From Symbiodinium sp. CCMP2592 (taxonomy: Eukaryota > Sar > Dinophyceae > Suessiales > Symbiodiniaceae), in NCBI GenBank assembly GCA_905221615.1, contig CAJNDT010005924.1, positions 1 through 64,000 of the forward strand: a stretch of DNA of 64,000 nt. The letters are read 5' to 3'. The translations under genes and the position numbers were made by a program. This document shows positions 40,951 through 49,619 of this stretch, piece by piece (within the stretch, counting starts at the first letter, position 1; each line of letters opens with the position of its first letter). Under the pieces are notes generated by a model. That model was not told where the DNA came from, did not search any database, and saw nothing but the letters and a program-made list of their open reading frames with translations.

Positions 40951-42714
40951 ATGAGGTCCTACTATGAGTCGTTTGGAGCTGTGGCGTGTGATTCGAATGG
41001 GGAATCTGAGCAACAGGAGACCGACGACTATGATGATGATGATGATGATGATGATGCGCGGCGGCGCACCCCGGACAATGCCGGCACTGGTGGGATCTCA
41101 AGTGACTCGAAGGACTATGTCGAGCAGCCGTGGTGGCGCGGCAACAGCAGAGGGTCCACTCCACTCAGGCAGCCGGCCTGGGATGGGTGGTCCGAGGACG
41201 GAACATACATGGGCTCTCCGGCCCCTTGGGTCGGCGAGGACCGGCGAGGCTGGAGCTGGTACGGTGAAGGTTCGGAAAAGGACTTCGACCGGCGGAGCAC
41301 TGAGAATTGGAGCTGGAAGACAGGCGGCTTCGAGGACAGTGCTCGGGAGGAGGCCGAAGACCAGCAAAGCAATGAGAATTGGAGCTGGAAGACGGCCTGC
41401 TCGAACAATGGAAGCTATGGAAGCGAAGCGGCTAGAGCTTGGAAGGGCAAGCACGAGGCGCAGTGGGATCAAGCCGCCTTCTATGCCGAGGACTACCAGC
41501 ACCACGAGCACTACGACACGATCGACCGGAAGGAGGATGAGTTTCGCGACCGCAAGGGCGAGGTTAAGGTTGCCGGAGAGGAAGATTCTACCTCTCGCGG
41601 CGAGAAGAAGCCCAGCCGGGTTTCGAGTACGTATCCTCCGGTGTTCAGGGCCAAGCCGCAGGAGAGCTACTTGGAGTGGAAGAGGAGTGTGGAGTTTTGG
41701 ATTGGAGGAGAAGGAGGACAACTGCCTCCCGAACTGGTGGGGCCTCGGATGATGGTTCAGCTGAAGGACCGGGCTGCGCAATTGGTGAAGAGGCTCAGCA
41801 ACAAGGACGTGAACGGGGCGGACGGAATGACGGTGATCTTTGCCGAGCTGGAGAAGTCCCCATTGATCCGGCAAATGGACAAGCACATGATCGATGAGCA
41901 CAGGCGGCGGCTGATGCATCTCAACCGAGCTCCCAACGAGTCCATTGAGAGCTACATCACGAGGGCCTCCCTGTACAGGTCGCAGCTTTTGGGCCTGGAC
42001 AGTTCGTTGGCCATGGGGGAAGCCTTTTATGTTGGGCACCTGATGGACCACGCCCACTTGAGTCACCGCGACAGGGCGATGGTCAAGACCAAGGCGGGCT
42101 CCGAGACGGACGAGTACTTGGTGACCAATGCCTTGGTGGAGTTGGCCACGGAGCTCGAGGGCGAGGCTGGCTACCCCATCGGAATGTCAGAGCCGAACAT
42201 GGCCAGGAACGGCGAAGAGTGGCTTTTGCAGCGCGGTGACGGCCGGGCTCGCTACACTGGCGGTGGTGGGAACAATGGCGGCCGAGTCGCCAGCGGCACT
42301 CCGGGAAGCCGGGCGGCAAGGCACTCCTTTGCTGCCGAGTACATGGAGGCAGGCGCTCCCGTGGACGAGGAGCCCGGCGACGAGGACTTCGAAGACGGGG
42401 AGACACCCCCGGAGCTGCTCACACGCGAGAACGAGGCTTTCGGCATGCAGTACAAGGCCAAGCAAAAGATAGCAGAGGTTCGCAAGTTGAGACAGTTCTA
42501 CAAGAAGCCTGACAATGAGGCCAAGCGCAAGGCACTGGCAGAACAAATGCGGGTGAACCCGTGCCACAACTGCGGCGAGCTGGGACATTGGAGCCGGGAA
42601 TGCCCCCATCCACCGAAGAATGGAGCTGGAGAGTCAAGGCGGTCGTCCTCAACAAGTGCTGGTGGCAAGGACGAGGAACCCCCAGCGTGCGCCAGAAGTG
42701 TCGGAGGACCGTGA
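40951..42714 (+). CDS. gag: Gag-like protein of the copia element
   Basis: 587 codons from the first ATG in the open frame (a GTG lies 12 bases upstream). The N-terminal third is acidic and low-complexity, with eight consecutive Asp and a repeated ENWSWKT motif (codons about 115-150). A Gag-like helical region follows at about codons 230-400 (ESYLEWKRSVEFW ... ESYITRASLYRSQL). A CCHC zinc knuckle, CHNCGELGHWSREC (C-X2-C-X4-H-X4-C), starts at codon 538. Gag forms the virus-like particle and binds the element's RNA. The frame ends at 42714; the protease is in the next frame and the two overlap, so expression of Pol would need a frameshift, or this copy has an indel near 42700. The frame itself looks undamaged. 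Confidence 0.8.
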   Translation: MRSYYESFGAVACDSNGESEQQETDDYDDDDDDDDARRRTPDNAGTGGISSDSKDYVEQPWWRGNSRGSTPLRQPAWDGWSEDGTYMGSPAPWVGEDRRGWSWYGEGSEKDFDRRSTENWSWKTGGFEDSAREEAEDQQSNENWSWKTACSNNGSYGSEAARAWKGKHEAQWDQAAFYAEDYQHHEHYDTIDRKEDEFRDRKGEVKVAGEEDSTSRGEKKPSRVSSTYPPVFRAKPQESYLEWKRSVEFWIGGEGGQLPPELVGPRMMVQLKDRAAQLVKRLSNKDVNGADGMTVIFAELEKSPLIRQMDKHMIDEHRRRLMHLNRAPNESIESYITRASLYRSQLLGLDSSLAMGEAFYVGHLMDHAHLSHRDRAMVKTKAGSETDEYLVTNALVELATELEGEAGYPIGMSEPNMARNGEEWLLQRGDGRARYTGGGGNNGGRVASGTPGSRAARHSFAAEYMEAGAPVDEEPGDEDFEDGETPPELLTRENEAFGMQYKAKQKIAEVRKLRQFYKKPDNEAKRKALAEQMRVNPCHNCGELGHWSRECPHPPKNGAGESRRSSSTSAGGKDEEPPACARSVGGP

Positions 42715-43376
42715 ATGGGATCTTTTGCTTTCCCTGTGCAGTGGGCCAACGAGCCAGAGTGACCCGAAGCGATGCCCCTCTCCGCAGTATAAGGGCCAAC
42801 CATCGCACCAAGTGTTCGGAGTGATCGAGGTTGAGGGTTTTGACGTGTTGTGGTCATTGCAAGATCTCGCCTTTAAGATCATCTTGGACATTGGATGCAT
42901 GAGGTCAGTGGCAGGGGTGCAATGGGCCAACTTGTTGGTGGAGCGATGGCAACGTGAAGGCCGATGGTTTCATGTTGAGCGTGAGAAGGAAACTTTCAAG
43001 TTCGGAGGCGGAGAGGTGCTCACCAGTCGCTTCAGGTTGTCTTTCGTGGGGAGCTTTGCTGGGAAACCTGTAGTTTTCTCCTTTAGCATCGTCGAAGGCA
43101 GCTGCCCACCACTTTTCTCTCGTTCGGGGTGCACTCAATTGGCCGCGATCATAGATTGTGAACATCATACTGTCTCATCAAGGAAGCTACATGTGAAGAA
43201 CTACGGGGTGGGGCAAGAGAGTGGTCACTACACGCTGCGAGTTGATGATTGTGAAGTGGACTGTGCCAGTTTGCCCATGGACTTTCGCATGGAGCAAGGG
43301 GTGGATGCTGTTCCGATCATTTCCGCAGCATTGAAGGAGCCGAGCCGTAGCGACCAACCTCATCCCCGACCTCTCG
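42620..43376 (+). pseudogene. Aspartic-protease region of copia pol
   Basis: Meaningful sequence runs from about 42690 to 43330 in a frame one base off from gag. The protease core is FKIILDIGCMRSVAG, in which the family's catalytic Asp-Thr/Ser-Gly reads Asp-Ile-Gly (42887-42895). A single base change could explain it, and it should impair or abolish proteolysis. Further typical features follow: a beta-rich stretch with FKFGGGEVLTSRFRL and then FSIVEGSCPPLFSR. After about 43330 the frame turns to nonsense although it stays open to 44005, and homology resumes in the third frame. I therefore treat it as a broken segment of pol. Confidence 0.65.
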
Positions 43377-43814
43377 ATGGCAACGGCCGCTCCTCCGAAA
43401 TGCAAGATTTGCAACAGCTCGGAGCATCGAACCAGGCAGTGCCCCACGATCGACGTGGAGTCGGAGGGGGACGAGAGCTTCAAGATGGTGGGACCCACCG
43501 AAATCGAGACCCGACCGAGGCGCACAGCACCACCACGCCCGGAGGCCATGACCACTGTGAAGGGCCGCCGTACGCCGGGATCGAGCAGCAATCAAGCCTC
43601 ACCAGCGGCAGCGGCGGAGATGGTGGATGGAGTCAGCGGATTGACCCCGCAGGAGCTCCAGATGCTGACCAAGAGGCGAACGAAGCAAGCTGCCTCCAAG
43701 GCCAAAGCCATCGAACGGAAGGCCTTGACCGGGATCCAAGCAGACTTTCCATCTCTCTCCCATGCATGGAGTTACGAGGTAGCGATGAATCTGGTGTGTT
43801 CCACGGCCAGATGA
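43377..43814 (+). pseudogene. Second CCHC zinc-knuckle segment of copia pol
   Basis: In the third frame an ATG at 43377 opens 145 codons with CKICNSSEHRTRQC (C-X2-C-X4-H-X4-C), a second zinc knuckle separate from the one in Gag. It continues into a basic/Ala-rich stretch (LTKRRTKQAASKAKAIERKA). A zinc knuckle after protease is unusual for copia, where one knuckle in Gag is the rule. It ends at TGA 43812-43814, where the protein-like sequence appears to continue in frame 1 (PDEDVPVEEVG). Confidence 0.6.
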
Positions 43815-44145
43815 GGACGTTCCTGTGGAAGAAGTTGGTGTGGCAGGCACGTGTGAAGGCAGCAGTGGAGGCGGAAGGTGGTCGGAGATGGAGAAACCCC
43901 AGGTGGTTGTCGATGTTGCTGGGGAAGGAGGTGGCATGGCTCTTCGGCCACTTCGGATCGATGCGCCAGCGGATGAACGCGCCAGACACCTGGGCCCTGA
44001 TGTAGGGGCCGGCGGCCCTCGCCGCCCGAACCGTGGAGTGCAGCAGAAGATCAAGGGCGGGGTGCAGAAGGTGAGGTGATTCGGGACCCCGGGAAGAAAT
44101 TGCTGCTGGAGGTCTTCGCAGCCTCCGCAAAAAAAAGTCGGCGGT
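43815..44145 (+). pseudogene. Frame-broken linker between knuckle and PPC domain
   Basis: Frame 1 is protein-like to TGA 44079, with acidic and Gly-rich sequence. From about 44070 the third frame takes over (EVIRDPGKKLLLEVFAASAK) and meets a TAG at 44145-44147. A run of eight A at 44129-44136 sits where the third frame would have to slip by -1 to enter the integrase frame. Confidence 0.5.
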
Positions 44146-44167
44146 AGCACGTGACCGCCCAGGCTGG

Positions 44168-46126
44168 ATGGCAGGGCCTCGCATTGACTTGGACGGAGGT
44201 TGGGACTTGGCGAGCCCCCGGGATCACAAGAGGCTCCTGGACATGATCCGAAGATGCCAGCCGGACTTGGTGACGTGCGAGCCTCCTTGTGGCCCTTGGT
44301 GCGGACAACGGGATCAAGACCTCAATGACAACGCCGTCTGGGAACGCCGCCAAGGTCACCTACCATTTTGGAGGTTGGCGGCTGAGATCTGGGCTTTACA
44401 GGCCAACGAATGGCGCACGGTCGTGATTGTGCAGCCAGTTTTGTCACAGGCTCTGCAGCTCAGCTTTATGCGTGAGCGGGACGGCGTCCATCGGGCTGTT
44501 CTTCCTATGTGCGGCTTCGGGCTATGTGACCCGGAGAACCACCAGCCCTACGACAAAAAGGTGGCCTTCGAGACCAACAACGGCGAGCTTGCCCGGAACA
44601 TGATGCGCGGCGTCTACTGCACCCATGGAGCACGAGGACACCAGACGACGCAGGGGTACTGCAAGGAGGCGGGCCTGTGGATTCGAAGGTCAGAGGCGGC
44701 TTCGAGGTGGCCTCCTCAGTTTTGTGAAAGGATGTTGGAGGCGGCAGAGCATTGTATGAGCCGGGCGCCGGAGCCTGGACCGTGGTCTTTGCGTACGCCT
44801 ACCATGTCAGGTGGCTGGGAAACCATGGCCGTGGCAAGTCATGACGTGCCTGATGAGGGGCTGCGCCAGGAGCTGGCCAAGCACTCCATGACGGGCGAAC
44901 GAAAGGACTTTGTGCGCTTCGAGGGCGCCGCCAATCAACAACCTCGGCGCCTACGAGCCCTTGTTGCCCACCTCCACGTGACCATGGGCCACCTCTCCAA
45001 TGACCGCCGGGCCAGAATGCTGAGGCTGAGTGGGGCCAACGATGCGGCAGTGAACCTGGCGAGCTCACTGCGATGCCAGGTGTGTGCGATGACACGACCG
45101 CCGTTGCCTACACCCCAAGTGGCCTACCAGAAGCCCAAGGCGTTCAACGAAAGGGTGTCGGGCGATTCTTTCTACGTGTGGGATGCTCAGAACCAGAAGT
45201 TTGCGGTGACACACTACATCGACGCCCTCACCGATTACCAGGTTGGTGACCTGACGGACGCCCCCGACTCGTCCTTCTCCCGGGAAGTCTTTCAGGACTT
45301 GTGGCTGGCAGTGTTCGGTCCACCCGATTTGCTGATCACAGACGGAGGCAGTGAATTTCGGGGCAGCCTGGAGACTATGCTGGACCTCTTTGGGGTCGTC
45401 CACGAGGTCACCCCAGAAGGAGCAAAATGGAGGCTCGGGCAAGCTGAACTGATGGTCATGAAGCTGGTGAAGGGGATGGGCTTGACCGGCCTGAAGGACA
45501 TGCGCCACGCTCTCCTGGCATCAGTGGGAGCGAGGAACCGCACGCTGAATCGTGGTGGAGTTTCCCCAATGCAAGCGGTGACCGGCCGGAACACCATGAT
45601 CCCTGGCTCCCTCATGCAGCAGCTCTCCTCGGGGAATGTCCGGTTCAAGTACAATGCGGCGAGCACCAAGGAGGCTTTGGCCAGGGCCGAACGCATCCGC
45701 ATTGGGGCAGTGGAAGCCTTCCATTGGCTCGACTCCCACGACGCGCTCAGGCGGGCATTGGCTTCGAGATCCCGACCTCCGCACATGGAGGGCATCCGTG
45801 AAGGGGCCATGGTCTATGGCTCGTCGGGCCCTGAAGTCATCGTCTGCGCGGAGCGAGACAAGCCGATTCCGCAAAGGATTTGGGTGCGCATCCGTGGCCG
45901 GGTGAAGGCTTTTCCTTTGGAGAAATTGAGGCTGGCGACCGTGGACGAGATGGCCAGCGCTGAGTTCATCACCCAGGCCATTCAAGATGTGGGGAGCGGG
46001 CCAATTGAAGGTCGAAGAGGTGGCTCCGGAGGAAAATTCCAAGGGCAGGGCATCATCCTCATCCTCCTCCTCGTCTACGGACACGGAGATGGAAGACAAG
46101 GAGGACGACCCGGTGGCCACAGCTGA
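44168..46126 (+). CDS. PPC/Cys-His domain fused to integrase (copia pol)
   Basis: 652 codons from ATG 44168; the last 45 or so are out of frame with the homology. Codons 1-190: GWDLASPRDHKRLLDMI and LVTCEPPCGPWC (Pro-Pro-Cys at 39-41), then MCGFGLCDP and conserved Cys/His further on. I recall this domain from dinoflagellate copia elements. The PPC motif is reminiscent of motif IV of cytosine-5 methyltransferases, but no activity is shown. Codons 270-306: integrase zinc-binding HHCC motif (H270, H275, C303, C306). Codons 333-427: catalytic core with Asp333, Asp392 (LLITDGGSEF) and Glu427 (GQAELM), 34 residues between the last two, close to the classical D,D-35-E. Integrase joins the cDNA to the genome. 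All catalytic residues are present. The upstream frame is open beyond the ATG, so the natural product is a polyprotein. Confidence 0.75.
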   Translation: MAGPRIDLDGGWDLASPRDHKRLLDMIRRCQPDLVTCEPPCGPWCGQRDQDLNDNAVWERRQGHLPFWRLAAEIWALQANEWRTVVIVQPVLSQALQLSFMRERDGVHRAVLPMCGFGLCDPENHQPYDKKVAFETNNGELARNMMRGVYCTHGARGHQTTQGYCKEAGLWIRRSEAASRWPPQFCERMLEAAEHCMSRAPEPGPWSLRTPTMSGGWETMAVASHDVPDEGLRQELAKHSMTGERKDFVRFEGAANQQPRRLRALVAHLHVTMGHLSNDRRARMLRLSGANDAAVNLASSLRCQVCAMTRPPLPTPQVAYQKPKAFNERVSGDSFYVWDAQNQKFAVTHYIDALTDYQVGDLTDAPDSSFSREVFQDLWLAVFGPPDLLITDGGSEFRGSLETMLDLFGVVHEVTPEGAKWRLGQAELMVMKLVKGMGLTGLKDMRHALLASVGARNRTLNRGGVSPMQAVTGRNTMIPGSLMQQLSSGNVRFKYNAASTKEALARAERIRIGAVEAFHWLDSHDALRRALASRSRPPHMEGIREGAMVYGSSGPEVIVCAERDKPIPQRIWVRIRGRVKAFPLEKLRLATVDEMASAEFITQAIQDVGSGPIEGRRGGSGGKFQGQGIILILLLVYGHGDGRQGGRPGGHS

Positions 46127-47282
46127 GCAGGTCGAGCGTGCCAAATTGTTGGACGACCTGCCACACTCAGTGGCCCGCAACCTCGAGGACAAGCGGAAGC
46201 GTGACGCGGCCAGCAGCTCCACGGACGACCCCCACACCCTGGACTTCCAGAAGAAGCAAAAGCTCTTCGAGGAGCTGGCCAAGCAATTGCAACCGCACTC
46301 CAGTTTGGAGGAGGCTTTCATCCGGAAGCACTTGGAGGACACCTATGCCCGGTTCAAGCAGGTGAAGAAGGCCATCCTCACTAAGCCCAAACAAAAGGCC
46401 GGACGCAGCCGCGGTGATGGCGGTCATACCAACAAGGCCGACCGTAGCAAGGCACGATCGGTGATGCAAGTAAGTTGCGAGGACGTGCCCGCTTTCTTCC
46501 GACCTGGCGAGATGGAGGCCTTGGTCAACGACACAGTCCGCCAATGGTCTATCTGGGGCGAGCAGTCGGCCTACGCTGACCATGAGGTGCTGGTTCAAGT
46601 GAGCCAGAAGGTTCAGTCCGCTGAGATGGAGGGGATCACCGAGGTGACCACGGGTCGGGCACGCGTGGAGTACAAGTGGTCCACGCTCGACCCTCAGTGG
46701 CGTGATGCATTTAAGGAGCCCTTGAAGAAAGCGGTCGGCGTCTACCTCGAGCACAAAGGCATTTGCGGTGTCCCTGCCGATCAGATTGTGGACCCCACCA
46801 GGGTGATTGGCTCGCGCTTCGTCCTGACCAACAAGGGCGAGGACGATCTGAGCCAAGCCGACTTGAAGGCCCGCTGGGTGTTTGGTGGCCACCGAGATCC
46901 AGATGCCGGATTGTACGCCACAGCATCGCCTACGGCAAGTGTGTTGGGCCACAACTTGCTGAACTTCGTGGCGGTGCAATTGGGCTGGGTGGTGCACTAC
47001 GAGGATGTAAGCGCCGCCTTCTTACAGGGCAAGGAGCTGCCACGGACCGAGAAGGTCTATGTCAAGGTGCCACGGCTACCCGAGCGAGGTGACCGAGTTC
47101 CTGATGGGCGGCCTGGGCAACGGGATGCGCCCGGACATGGTGCAGCTGACCAAGGGTGGCTTTGGACTTCCGGAGTCTCCAAGGCTATGGTACCTGGCCG
47201 ACAAGGAGACTCTGCAAGAACTTGGGCTCCACGAGTTGGCCTTGGTTCCGGGGCTCTTTCGGGCTTTCCACTTCAGCGGTGA
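45987..47282 (+). pseudogene. Reverse transcriptase, N-terminal half (copia pol)
   Basis: The frame opens inside the end of the integrase frame. It starts with a Ser/Asp/Glu-rich linker (SSSSSSSSTDTEMEDKEDD) and a charged helical region, then typical copia RT sequence: ARWVFGGHRDPDAGLYATAS and VHYEDVSAAFLQGKELP. In the latter, the Asp of EDVSAAFL (47004-47006) is the first catalytic Asp. The homology stops at about 47075 (KVYVKVP) and continues in frame 1, so the remaining 70 codons are nonsense. A one- or two-base indel near 47070 splits the enzyme. Confidence 0.75.
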
Positions 47283-47529
47283 GAACAAAGGCTTGCTCCG
47301 CGCTTTGGCCTCCATCCATGTCGATGATACTCGCTATGCTGGAGACCACACGAGCCAGGAGATTTGGGACCGATTGCACCTCAAGCTCAAGTTCGGCAAG
47401 ATGCGGAAGGCCACAGAAGGGTGGCAGAAGTTTTGCGGCAGATGGGAGCGGCAAGACCCGGAGACCTTCGAGATGGAGTACTCGATGTCAGAATACACCA
47501 AGTCCATCCCGATGGTTAGGACAAGAGCA

Positions 47530-47700
47530 GAGTGCCCTGAAGCTCCCTCGACTTCTACCACGACTCCCGAGAGTTCCTCCACTACAAGTGCAGAGTGCGG
47601 TATGGCTCCATCGACTTCTACTACGACTCCTGAGAGTTCCTCCCTTACCAGTGCAGAGTACCACGAAGCTCCATCGACTTCTACTACGACTCCCACATGT
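47530..47700 (+). repeat. 63-bp in-frame tandem repeat in the RT-RNase H linker
   Basis: Units start with GAGTGC or GAGTAC at 47530, 47593 and 47656, two complete and one partial. Each encodes a version of EAPSTSTTTPESSSxTSAE. Because 63 is a multiple of three the frame is kept. Confidence 0.9.
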
Positions 47701-48647
47701 CCATCGGTGAAGTGTTCCAGTGGGGATGCCATGGTCATTGATTGCCTAGCCGAGGCTGTGCATCAGGTGGTGGGTCCAGACGAGGCATTGACAGATGCCG
47801 AGAAGAAGCTCGTGGGCTCTGTGGTCGGTCAGTTGAACTGGGCGGCTAGACAAGGGAGGTACGACTTGAGCTTTGTGGCGTCCAGTGTGCAACAGTTGGC
47901 TGGCCGTGGACATCCGTCAGCCCTTAAGGTGTTGAACCAAGGCGTGAAGCGCGCCAAGGAGGACGTGATCATCAAGGTCAGGAACCTCGGTTGCGGCCTC
48001 GAGGACATCATCCTCATTGCGGTGAGTGATGCTGCCTATGGAGCCATGCCTGGTGGCCACAGTCAAGGTGGCATTATGGTGATGTTGGGCTCTCCCGACA
48101 CTTTGTCTGGAATGGCCCCAGTGTGCCCAGTGGAAGGCATCAGCAGCAAGATCCAGCGCGTGGTTCGCTGCTCGATGAGTGCCGAGGTGAGTTCATTGGC
48201 CACTTGCTTTGAACATGGCGATTTCGTGAGGGCTGTGTTTTGCGAGCTGATTGATCATAAGTTCAAACTACCACAATGGAAACTGTCAGTAGCCCGATGG
48301 CCTCTCTACCTGGTGACGGACGCTCGCAGGGGCTACGACTGTTTGAACAGCGACACCCTGCCCTCCGACCGCAAGATCGCCATAGACGTGGCCGTTCTCA
48401 GGCAGGCAATCATCGAGGACCAGATGCAATGCTTTGTGCGGTGGGTTCCGGGTTCAGTGATACCATGCGACGGCCTCACAAAGTGGGCAGACAACCATGT
48501 TCTACTCCAGATTCTGAAATCTGGCGAGTGGGCTCTCGTGGACAGTCAAGAGGCCCAGGAGTTGCGTCGCAAGGCGAGTGTGAAACGCTCGATGTGGCGT
48601 AAGGCCGCGAAGGCCACTTTTGCCGATGCTCAACGGTTCTCCGCTCC

Positions 48648-48655
48648 AGAGGGGG
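48648..48655 (+). promoter_or_regulatory. Polypurine tract of the copia element
   Basis: AGAGGGGG lies four bases before the right LTR, where the plus-strand primer for reverse transcription is expected. Confidence 0.75.
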
Positions 48656-48659
48656 CTTG

Positions 48660-48806
48660 ACTCAAAGCGAGCATTTTGCGTCGAACCGGCACGGCAGTTT
48701 CAGAAGCACTCGACCCTGGAAGCCCTTTGGCTCCTCCTGCAGGCGACCAGGAAAAGCGGGCTGCCCTTCAGGGTTTTTTGGTTTTGCATCCCTGCCATAT
48801 TTCGCT
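48660..48806 (+). repeat. Right LTR (147 bp)
   Basis: Same ends as the left LTR and 145/147 identical. It is followed by CTAAC (48807-48811), the second copy of the target duplication. Confidence 0.9.
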
Positions 48807-48838
48807 CTAACCCTAAACCCTAATTGAACCCTAAACCC

Positions 48839-48917
48839 TACTTAAAGGATCATGGGACTTGGCCCCAATTACGGTACTTATAAACCTACTTACTAAGTTC
48901 TATGTTCCTCCAAGTAA
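48839..48917. repeat. Foldback element, family B copy 5, internally deleted
   Basis: TACTTAAAGGATCATGGGAC is followed directly by the right half (CCCCAATTACGGTACTTATA ... CTCCAAGTA); about 40 bases of the left interior are missing. Confidence 0.8.
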
Positions 48918-48919
48918 AC

Positions 48920-49205
48920 ACGGACTCGCGCTGCCGATCTTGAGCCTGCTGCTGCAGCCTTGCACTAGGCAGGCCCTGCTGCGGAGCGAATTCAATTCGG
49001 ATGAGCCGCGGCGAGGGTTGATCTAAACCCAGGTCCCTTTTAGGGTTTAATTAGGGTTTAGGGGTTTAGGGTCTACAGTAGGTCAGGTGAACCTTCAGAC
49101 AGACAAGGGAACCTAGCCCAGAGCAACCTCCCATACGACCAGGTGGTGTGGCAGACAGCTGTCAGGATGATGCATGGCTTTGGATTCGGAGACTCTAGGG
49201 TTTAT
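48920..49205. other. No gene recognised
   Basis: Unique DNA with TTTAGGG words at 49040-49072. Confidence 0.4.
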
Positions 49206-49307
49206 ACTGGAAGCCAGAAAGTTGGAATATCATTATCGTAACCCATTTAAGGTAAATTATAGGGGATCCTACCATTAATCCATATTCCAACTTTCTGGAG
49301 TTCCCTT
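49206..49307. repeat. Foldback element, family E copy
   Basis: CTGGAAGCCAGAAAGTTGGA pairs with TCCAACTTTCTGGAGTTCC; the core is AGGGGATCCTACCATTAATC. It is nearly identical to the copy at 57.7 kb. Confidence 0.9.
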
Positions 49308-49319
49308 TAGGGTTTAGTG

Positions 49320-49434
49320 AGGTTCATGGGTAGTGACAAGTGGGGCGATATGTCCCCTAATATAGGTTATAAATTATAAACATAGTTATCCTACTTATAA
49401 CCGTACTTATAACTACCCATGAATCTCCAAGTAA
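49320..49434. repeat. Foldback element, family N copy 2
   Basis: GGTTCATGGGTAGTGACAAG pairs with CTTATAACTACCCATGAATC, followed by TCCAAGTA. Confidence 0.85.
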
Positions 49435-49486
49435 GCTCAAACTTGGAAACCCGAAATGCGAAGTCCCAACTCGTGGATCTAAATGG

Positions 49487-49617
49487 CGACCCCCCCCAAA
49501 AAGCACATAAGCAAAAATGAAGGTAGGGATATCCCATATAAACCTCCCTAAAAGGAAGGCCAATAAGGTAGGGATATCACCATCAAATGCTTATGCTTAT
49601 GTGCTTTTTGGGTCTCT
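49487..49617. repeat. Foldback element, family L copy 2
   Basis: ACCCCCCCCAAAAAGCACAT pairs with ATGTGCTTTTTGGGTCTC; inner GGTAGGGATATCCCATAT and GGTAGGGATATCACC are direct repeats inside the hairpin. Confidence 0.85.
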
Positions 49618-49619
49618 AA

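Larger units (their letters stand above)
47059..48660 (+). pseudogene. Reverse transcriptase C-terminal half and RNase H (copia pol)
   Basis: 533 codons, of which homology starts at about codon 6. LTKGGFGLPESPRLWY corresponds to the copia LYGLKQSPRxWY block and IHVDDTRYAG to the YVDD active site, with Asp at 47323 and 47326. A Pro/Ser/Thr-rich triplicated linker (47530-47700) follows. RNase H comes next: VSDAAYGAMPGGHSQGG (Asp codon 48028), SMSAEVSSLA (Glu codon 48184) and YLVTDARRGYD (Asp codon 48319), with WVPGSVIPCDGLTKW near the end. The TGA stop (48658-48660) overlaps the first base of the right LTR. This half is intact, but it is out of frame with the first half. Confidence 0.8.
40649..48806 (+). 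mobile_element. Ty1/copia LTR retrotransposon, structurally complete, coding region frameshifted
   Basis: An 8.16-kb element bounded by two 147-bp LTRs that differ at two positions, with a 5-bp target duplication, a putative tRNA primer site after the left LTR and a polypurine tract before the right LTR. The domain order is Gag with CCHC knuckle, protease, second CCHC knuckle, a PPC/Cys-His domain, integrase, reverse transcriptase, RNase H. Integrase preceding reverse transcriptase is diagnostic of Ty1/copia against Ty3/gypsy. The frames run 1, 2, 3, 1, 3, 2, 3, 1 along the element, so no full polyprotein can be made without frame changes. It is markedly richer in G+C than its flanks. Confidence 0.92.

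Noticed and set aside
41098..42066. 322-codon minus-strand frame inside the copia gag
   Set aside because: It is antisense to the well-supported Gag frame with its zinc knuckle; high G+C content removes stops on the opposite strand.
43599..46997. Long minus-strand frames across the copia protease-integrase-RT region
   Set aside because: They are shadows of the pol reading frames, which carry the recognised motifs on the plus strand.
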